DNA of 64,000 nucleotides from Candidatus Villigracilis adiacens (GTDB taxonomy: Bacteria > Chloroflexota > Anaerolineae > Anaerolineales > Villigracilaceae), in contig JADJBU010000022.1 of the NCBI GenBank assembly GCA_016703605.1, positions 682,001 to 746,000 of the forward strand, given 5' to 3'. The notes beneath the pieces were generated by a model. That model ran no database searches. It was given only the letters and a program-made list of their open reading frames with translations, and was not told the DNA's origin. Below are positions 58,754-64,000 of this stretch, one piece after another. The position numbers and the translations under genes are program-made. The first letter of the stretch is position 1. Each line of letters starts with the position of its first letter.

Positions 58754-58809
58754 CACGAAGGACACAAAGGTTTTAAAGGTCTTCCTTCGCGCGCTTTGTG
58801 TCCTTCGTG
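58754..58809. repeat. Inverted repeat CACGAAGGACACAAAG
   Basis: Perfect 16-bp arms at 58754-58769 and 58794-58809 with a 24-nt loop, between the two GT39 genes. A related sequence (AAGGGCACGAAGTTCACGAAGG) occurs at 8460-8481. Confidence 0.85.
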
Positions 58810-58815
58810 TTTAAA

Positions 58816-60600
58816 TTATTTCAGATTCGCCAACGCCTCATAGATTTCGGGACCGAGGTCGTCCACCTTGTAAATGCGGACGTATTCATACCCGTTCAGC
58901 CAGACCACATGGAACGGCTCCGCCTGCGCCATGACGTTGACGAAGTTCAGGTGATGCGCCAGTTGCCCCTGGTTGGCGTAATAGACGATCAAATATTCCG
59001 AGGCGCGCAGGTTGGCGAGCAGGTCTTCGGTGTGCTCGCCGTCCGAATAGTACGGACGGTAACTGATGGCGGGACCGGGATAGTAATACGAAACACATCC
59101 ACGGCTGTAATAGGAGAAGACGGTCGTATTCTCGGCATCGGGCAGGTCAGCGAGGAAGCGCGCGGCGGTCTCCAAACCTTCGCAATACGGGAAGTGCGGA
59201 AATTCGTTATACCAACCGGCGGCGTAAAGAATTGGGTTGCGATAGGTGAAGTAATATGGGTAATTGGAAATCGCGCTCCCGGCTTGATAGAGCATCACGA
59301 CAGTGAGCAGACCGTATTGCCAAATATTGCGCAAAGAAGGCATCCGCTGTGAAAGCCACTCGGCGAAATGGAACCAGCCCAGCCCCGCCAGCAGGTTGAA
59401 CGATAGATAACTTGAAAGGATGTAATGCGGTGAGTTGCGTCCCTGCGCGACGCCGATCAAAACCACGAATGCGATTCCGTTGACAAGCCACAGCGTAAAG
59501 AAAAGCCGATTCCGCTGAGCCCGCTCCGGGTCCGGCGTGAACGGGAGGGCGAATCCCAACAGGACGCCGAGCCAGGTGACGGGAGTCGTCCGGTAAAGCA
59601 AAATCTTGAGCACTTCCCATACGTCCGCAAAACGCGTGTTGAGGGTGAACTGCGAAACGTCGAGTTCTTCGGTGATCTTGAGACGCGCGCCCTGAAAGGC
59701 GTAACTGAAGGCGTTGCCGTAGACTTCGTAAAGCATTTTGCCGGGCGCGACCCACATGCCGGGCCAGAAGATGAAGTAGGTGATCGCCAAAATGAAAAAC
59801 CACAACCCGAAGGTCTTCAGCGCGGACAGCAGCCCCTTCCCCCATCCCTGTTGGCGGTCTTGAATCATCTTCCATAAAAGTAAAACGCCAATCGCGCCAA
59901 GCGTGGCAATGGACGATGATTTCGATAACGACATGAATCCAGCCGCAACGCCGGAGAGGATCAAGTAAATAATTGATGGCACATACCGTCCCGAAGGATT
60001 GCCCGAAAACGAGCCGGAATTAAGAGAATCTTCGGGACGTTCTGCAAAAAGATAAACCGCCAGCGAAACCAGCGAGATCATCCCGAAGAGCGAGACCATG
60101 CCTTCGTGATCCATCAGCCGGTGTTGACTGAGATAAAACGGGTCGAACATGGCGAAGACCAGCGCGAAGATCGCAACCGGCTTCGGGAATATTTTTTGCA
60201 AAAGGAAATATAGAACGAGGAACAGGACCAGCAGGACGAAGACCTGAATGACGCGCGAATAGATCAAGAGCATCAACGGGTCTTTTCCATACGAGACCAT
60301 GAACGGATCGAGCCGTCCCTTTTCGTAATCGAGATAGCCCTGACCGAATCCGCGATACTCGGGAAAGTACAGGAGCATCGCCGCTGAAATGATCGTCATG
60401 GTCGTCACGGCGGGCTGATATTCGTAAACAGTGTTCTCGAATTCCCTCTGACCCAGCGCATAATAATAATTCGCGCCCTGACTCAGCCACGAAGGCTCGT
60501 CGAGCGTGACGAAATCGCCGATGCCCGCCAGCCGCGGCGCGAGGAAGACGACGGTCAGGGCGAGGGTAATGGCGATGTCAATTAATTTGCTTCGATTCAT
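58816..60600 (-). CDS. GT39-like (ArnT/PMT) integral membrane glycosyltransferase
   Basis: Protein of 594 residues starting MNRSKLID. Paralog of the preceding gene, without the repeat insertion: acidic TLDEPSWLSQGANYYYAL, many transmembrane helices, FWPGMWVAPGKMLYEVYGNAFSY and a C-terminal alpha/beta part (YSRGCVSYYYPGPAI) probably outside the membrane. The pair likely shares donor type but may differ in acceptor. The chosen start is preceded only by weak signals; an upstream ATG at 60666 lies in a repeat region. Confidence 0.9.
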   Translation of the reverse strand: MNRSKLIDIAITLALTVVFLAPRLAGIGDFVTLDEPSWLSQGANYYYALGQREFENTVYEYQPAVTTMTIISAAMLLYFPEYRGFGQGYLDYEKGRLDPFMVSYGKDPLMLLIYSRVIQVFVLLVLFLVLYFLLQKIFPKPVAIFALVFAMFDPFYLSQHRLMDHEGMVSLFGMISLVSLAVYLFAERPEDSLNSGSFSGNPSGRYVPSIIYLILSGVAAGFMSLSKSSSIATLGAIGVLLLWKMIQDRQQGWGKGLLSALKTFGLWFFILAITYFIFWPGMWVAPGKMLYEVYGNAFSYAFQGARLKITEELDVSQFTLNTRFADVWEVLKILLYRTTPVTWLGVLLGFALPFTPDPERAQRNRLFFTLWLVNGIAFVVLIGVAQGRNSPHYILSSYLSFNLLAGLGWFHFAEWLSQRMPSLRNIWQYGLLTVVMLYQAGSAISNYPYYFTYRNPILYAAGWYNEFPHFPYCEGLETAARFLADLPDAENTTVFSYYSRGCVSYYYPGPAISYRPYYSDGEHTEDLLANLRASEYLIVYYANQGQLAHHLNFVNVMAQAEPFHVVWLNGYEYVRIYKVDDLGPEIYEALANLK

Positions 60601-60637
60601 GGGGCGGATTATACAATAGACTTTATCGGCAACAAGC

Positions 60638-60699
60638 AGGTGACAGTCACCTCGGATTATTTTCAACTTGGCTATTTGCGCGAAAAGTGACTGTCACCT
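60638..60699. repeat. Inverted repeat AGGTGACAGTCAC
   Basis: AGGTGACAGTCAC at 60638-60650 pairs with GTGACTGTCACCT at 60687-60699; the left arm is itself a near-palindrome. The element recalls GACAGTC hairpins at 24.0 and 24.65 kb. Another pair, TTAACGCAAAG/CTTTGCGTTAA, lies at 60806-60860. The 290-bp stretch between 60601 and 60891 holds only these repeats. Confidence 0.75.
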
Positions 60700-61836
60700 T
60701 AATTCCAATAATGCCCAATAGGGCGGAGAGTCTGGGTTTTTGGGTAAGTCAAGAGTGCAGCGCAAAACTGTCGGCGGACTACGATTCAATTATTCGGTGA
60801 CATTTTTAACGCAAAGGCGCAAAGGTTTAAATTGTTGGCGGCTTGGTGTCTTTGCGTTAAATCTTTGACGGTTTTGCGTCATACCCGTAAATCAAGTGGA
60901 AGATTCCGGCAGCCGCCCTGCCGTCCCACTTCCAACTGTTCCTAAAAGTCCTAACGATGAAGGAGAAGTCCCAATATAAACTCTAAATTGATTGTTTTGT
61001 GAGCCACAAGCGGTTCCCCATGTTTGTCCTGTATTGCTCCATGCAAGTGTTACACTGATAAAGGAAATTGTTGAACCATTACTTGGAGATATTAAAGTAG
61101 GTGTAGATGGTGATGTGGCTGTACATGTAGGAACACATGACCATGTCGTGGTTTTGCTTGTGCAGGTGATAATGTCGTTCTTTGCCCAGCTGCCGTGCTG
61201 GCAACGTGCTCCGCATCCATCCTCGTTTTCGCAGATACAGTAGCAGTTTCCGGCTCCCGTCCCATAAGACCTGGAGACAAAGGTGTCGTCCCAGTCGTTA
61301 CAATACAAAGACGGAATGGACGAATGACAACTAACTTCCCTCGTATAGTTTGAGCCTGTGACCGTTGACTTGACGTAGTTTTCGCCCGCGTTACAGCAGT
61401 CGCAGTTTGTCTGGCACTGCCCCTTGGTCTCCTTGCCGTCGCAGCCTGTCTCGGTAGTAAATGCAGAGGGAAAATAACTGTCGCCACACCCTATTTTGTA
61501 TGAGCATGAAGCCAGGTTTGCATCATTGGTTTCTCCCCCACCACCCGACAAATACAAAACCGGATCATTCCCACACTTTAAAACTTGACTCCCCTCACAA
61601 GTGGGGTATTGATATGCTCCTCCCCACCCGGCGGTGGAGTGGCATTACTCCAGCTACAATTGTCATCCACATAGTCAGCACCTCCACAATCAGCATTACA
61701 ACCGTCATCACAATTTCCTGGAAAGGTTAAATCACATTGACCTTGTGCGTCCCACCTACTGCAACAGGTAACCCCTCCTCCACAAGATTGAGCAAAAATG
61801 TTGTTGGGATAAACAAAAAACAATAAAGTTAGAGTT

Positions 61837-63293
61837 CTTGAGTTTAGAGTAGCAAAGTGGCGCACAAGAGTTGTGCGATTGATCTGAACATTAAAAACTG
61901 AAAAGCAAATACCAATTATGGACTGGCAGAAGCCGAAACCTGAGCTTTTTTGCTCTTGAACACCACAGGATAACGAACACGCGGCGGTGGGCAATGATTC
62001 ATCTGCCTGCCTTTGCCTTTTCCTGCGGGTCTGGGCTTGGAGGCGGGTGTACCCAACTCCAACAAAAATGCCAAAGCGGAGCGTTGCACTTGATAAGGGG
62101 TCAGTTTGGCGCGCTGTTGTCTGCTGCGCGGATACCAAGCTGGATAATCTTCCTGCACCGCATCACGCATGAGAAGCAATTGCCAATATGCCAAGCGCAC
62201 AACCACATCCATTGCTGGGCGCTCACCAGACTCGGAGACCGATTGCTGTTGAGCCCCATGTGTTGTTTCAGAAACCGAAACATGTGCTCAATCGCAAAAC
62301 GCCAAAGATACATACGGCACAGATCTGAAAGAGAAATGCTTTGCGGTCCTGTCCAGAATAACCACATCGGTCTTTTATAGCGTGGCGTTCCATCTTCTTT
62401 CAGGAATTCCACTTGTACCAGAGTGCCGATCAAGGTCGCCAGTTTCTTGAAGTGTAGTTTGTACCAGGCTCGTACCCGCACAGTTTGTTTCCCAAGTTGA
62501 AAGGTCTCACTTCGATCTTCAGCACGATGGCTACTATTCAACTTGAAAGGTTTCCCATGCTTACGAGGCGCACCACGACTACCCTTTGGTTTTTCTTGAG
62601 GCTCTTCGTACAAGACACGATTGCTGTGCAGCCGGATCAATCCAAAGGTATGCTTCAAATGCTCGAAAATGCCCAAAAAGTGTTGCTCTTCGTAGCGACT
62701 GTCTGCCACAATCACTTTTTCTTCCGGATCGCGCACATCCAACTCCTGAACTTGTACTGCCGCTACTTTGGTGTCTGTCGCTTCGGTATTGATCCTTTCA
62801 ATATCCACTGGCGCCGCCCAGGAACCGCCGAAATGGATCAGGCGTACCAACCATGAATACTTGTGACCATAGCGCATTGGCTCTTTCTTGCTCGATTTCA
62901 ATACACTCCGATCCGGCAAAGTTTCTGCCTGCTCGTGTTCATTGGCGGTGGCGTCCACTGCATACACTTTGTACCCGACCATCGTTTCGCTGCCTTCCGG
63001 CGTGCAAGCTGGCAAGAGCGACAGAAGTTCATCCATATCCATTTCGCCGTTTTCCAGCCCATCATACACACTGCAAAACTTCCGCTGAAATGGTTTCTGT
63101 TCACTCAGGGCAACCGGTGAACTTACCTGACCCGCAACCGTCAGGGCGTCGATCAGGTCGAACAAAATATCTGCTCGCCTTCTTAGACTTTGGTATACTG
63201 CTTTTCGGAACTCGCTGAGAGGTTTTTTGTTCACACCAAAACTTTATCAGCAAGTTCCATTTTTGTTAATGTCCGACGAACTCTAAACTCAAG
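61837..63293 (-). mobile_element. Insertion sequence, 1457 bp, with 14-bp terminal inverted repeats
   Basis: Left end CTTGAGTTTAGAGT (61837-61850) and its exact reverse complement at the right end (63280-63293), flanked by the 7-bp direct repeat TAGAGTT at 61830-61836 and 63294-63300. It carries one transposase gene. Deleting it and one flank restores the host reading frame, which proves the boundaries. Recent by the perfect target duplication, although the transposase is frameshifted. Confidence 0.92.
61916..63234 (-). pseudogene. DDE transposase, frameshifted
   Basis: Two frames: 63234-62101 (377 codons) and a C-terminal part ending at 61916. The DDE residues look intact: Asp in YAVDATANE, Asp in VIVADSRYEE and Glu in WRFAIEHMFRFL. 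The switch lies around 62205-62215 (after QQWMW, before VVVRLAYWQLL); the second frame supplies the conserved RQQRAKLTPYQVQR and CPPPRVRYPVV ending. Total about 440 residues, usual for this group (IS4/IS701-like, NF041680-type transposases by resemblance). Not functional unless the shift is an error or programmed. Confidence 0.85.
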
Positions 63294-63510
63294 TAGAGTT
63301 AAAACAAAAACTTTAATAAATTTCATATTCTTTATATACTATCATCACCCAACACTATCCCATCACTTTTTATTGTAATTTTATAGTCTTTGCCAAAAAA
63401 ATTATGCTCTAATATTATATTGTTGTCGTCAGTTAAATTGGTAGTACCGCTTATCTTGAAAGTTGTGGTTGGAAATAAAGGGTTAACAGTAACAATGTTT
63501 TTATTCAAAT

Positions 63511-63780
63511 TTACATTTTTAAAACAAAATAGCCGTTACTACACCACTCAACCAATTTGTAATTATCACTTTGCTTTGCTTCAAACATATACCCCATTAC
63601 ATTTTTACAATTTTTATTGATGGGCTCTCGTTTATTGATGGATAAGTCGTTGAGTTGATTTAAATCTGCGAGAAGGTTTTTATAAGTATTTGACTGATAT
63701 CTTTGGAAGAAATAGGTTAGTGAAAGGTAAATCATACCCAGAACAAACAACATAACGACTAAAATTTTAACTAACCTCAT
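63511..63780 (-). CDS. Small membrane-anchored protein, AT-rich
   Basis: Protein of 89 residues: Arg/Lys start, one hydrophobic helix (about 5-25), then a short polar domain with cysteines (KNCKNVMGY, VEWCSNGYF) and many Asn/Lys, in contrast with the main part of the window. Family unknown. Its neighbours are the Cys-rich gene downstream and an incomplete gene upstream, all on the minus strand. Confidence 0.6.
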   Translation of the reverse strand: MRLVKILVVMLFVLGMIYLSLTYFFQRYQSNTYKNLLADLNQLNDLSINKREPINKNCKNVMGYMFEAKQSDNYKLVEWCSNGYFVLKM

Positions 63781-63822
63781 ATATAAAATTTAGTCTTTAT
63801 TGAAGCATATGTCAACCAAATG

Positions 63823-64000
63823 TTATTTTAGAAGTAAGAACGACCAACTTACTTGATATGGTATGACCCATCCTGAACCACTTGGCTGAAGAATATTTTT
63901 ATCATGATTGGCTCCTCGAATATATAAGAGATAATCACTTAAAAGCGGTTCTTTAAATGCGCTTATAGTATGTTTAGAAACTGAACTTATAGTTGTTCCA
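63823..64000 (-). CDS. C-terminal end of a gene running off the window
   Basis: About 59 codons open from the right edge to a TAA at 63823-63825, reading ...KHTISAFKEPLLSDYLLYIRG...SGWVIPYQVSWSFLLLK. The 5' end is outside the window, so no domain can be named. Its composition is AT-rich like the 89-residue gene that follows it. Confidence 0.5.
   Translation of the reverse strand, partial: GTTISSVSKHTISAFKEPLLSDYLLYIRGANHDKNILQPSGSGWVIPYQVSWSFLLLK

Larger units (their letters stand above)
60892..63326 (-). pseudogene. Secreted Cys-rich protein gene, split by an insertion sequence and frameshifted
   Basis: Removing the IS and one copy of its target repeat joins 63294-63326 to 61829 downward and gives an uninterrupted signal peptide (MKFIKVF, a Leu/Phe-rich core, then NNIFA/QSCGGG). 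The Cys-rich region follows (TCCSRWD, GNCDDGCNADCGG), but at the C-rich run 61619-61629 the frame shifts once; restored, it continues as GGGAYQYPTC...CGNDPVLYLSGG and CDCCNAG, then an Ig/Fn3-like end (LISPSNGSTISF, FRVYIGTSPSS). About 320 residues. A probable surface protein; inactive as it stands. Confidence 0.85.

Overview
The window looks like a chromosomal segment of a Chloroflexota bacterium, most likely class Anaerolineae. This is inferred from GC-rich coding, many lipoproteins with Thr/Pro-rich linkers, SBBP/Ig-like giant secreted proteins, paralogous GT-C glycosyltransferases and abundant short palindromic or heptamer/octamer repeats between genes. There is no rRNA or other marker to fix the taxon. 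The last ~3 kb (from about 60.9 kb) is visibly AT-richer, with different protein style, and may be foreign or a chimeric join.

Layout. 0-4 kb: a CrtQ-like glycosyltransferase and an SbcC/Rad50-type ATPase without its nuclease partner. 3.9-9 kb: a peptide-degradation cluster of three M42 aminopeptidases and an S51-like peptidase. 9-16 kb: small membrane proteins, serS under a T-box riboswitch, tRNA-Glu, lepB, a protein phosphatase and a HExxH lipoprotein. 16-21.7 kb: a methyltransferase, two PqqD-fused radical SAM paralogs (one with every visible cluster cysteine lost) and a membrane protein ending in a Cys-Ala repeat tail; this is the best candidate for an undescribed modification system. 21.8-24.7 kb: methylmalonyl-CoA mutase large subunit, whose 3' end runs into a garbled homopolymer-rich stretch, then a palindrome-rich spacer. 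24.7-28.5 kb: NTF2/HxlR pair, DUF971 protein and a TPR protein.

28.6-36.7 kb: three paralogous lipoproteins alternating with remnants of a secreted amidase and ending with the intact 1797-residue amidase/Ig/beta-propeller protein, an arrangement reminiscent of toxin-immunity arrays. 36.7-44.2 kb: AMMECR1 protein, flavin reductase, a Fur-family gene with a perfect palindromic operator leading into cbiM-cbiQ-cbiO (nickel/cobalt ECF transporter), and metK under a SAM-I riboswitch whose P3 arm is expanded by octamer repeats. 44.5-51.4 kb: two FGE-fold lipoproteins, a C39-like peptidase, and a two-gene NACHT-FGE unit (small beta-tag protein plus STAND NTPase). 51.5-56.7 kb: FIST sensor protein and a large PDZ/GAF histidine kinase with one frameshift. 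56.9-60.6 kb: two GT39-like membrane glycosyltransferases, one with a dispersed repeat inserted in frame. 60.9-64 kb: a secreted Cys-rich protein gene split inside its signal peptide by a 1457-bp insertion sequence with a 7-bp target duplication, plus small AT-rich genes.

All functional assignments come from motifs read by eye; no database search or alignment was run. Several apparent frameshifts fall in homopolymers and may be sequencing errors.
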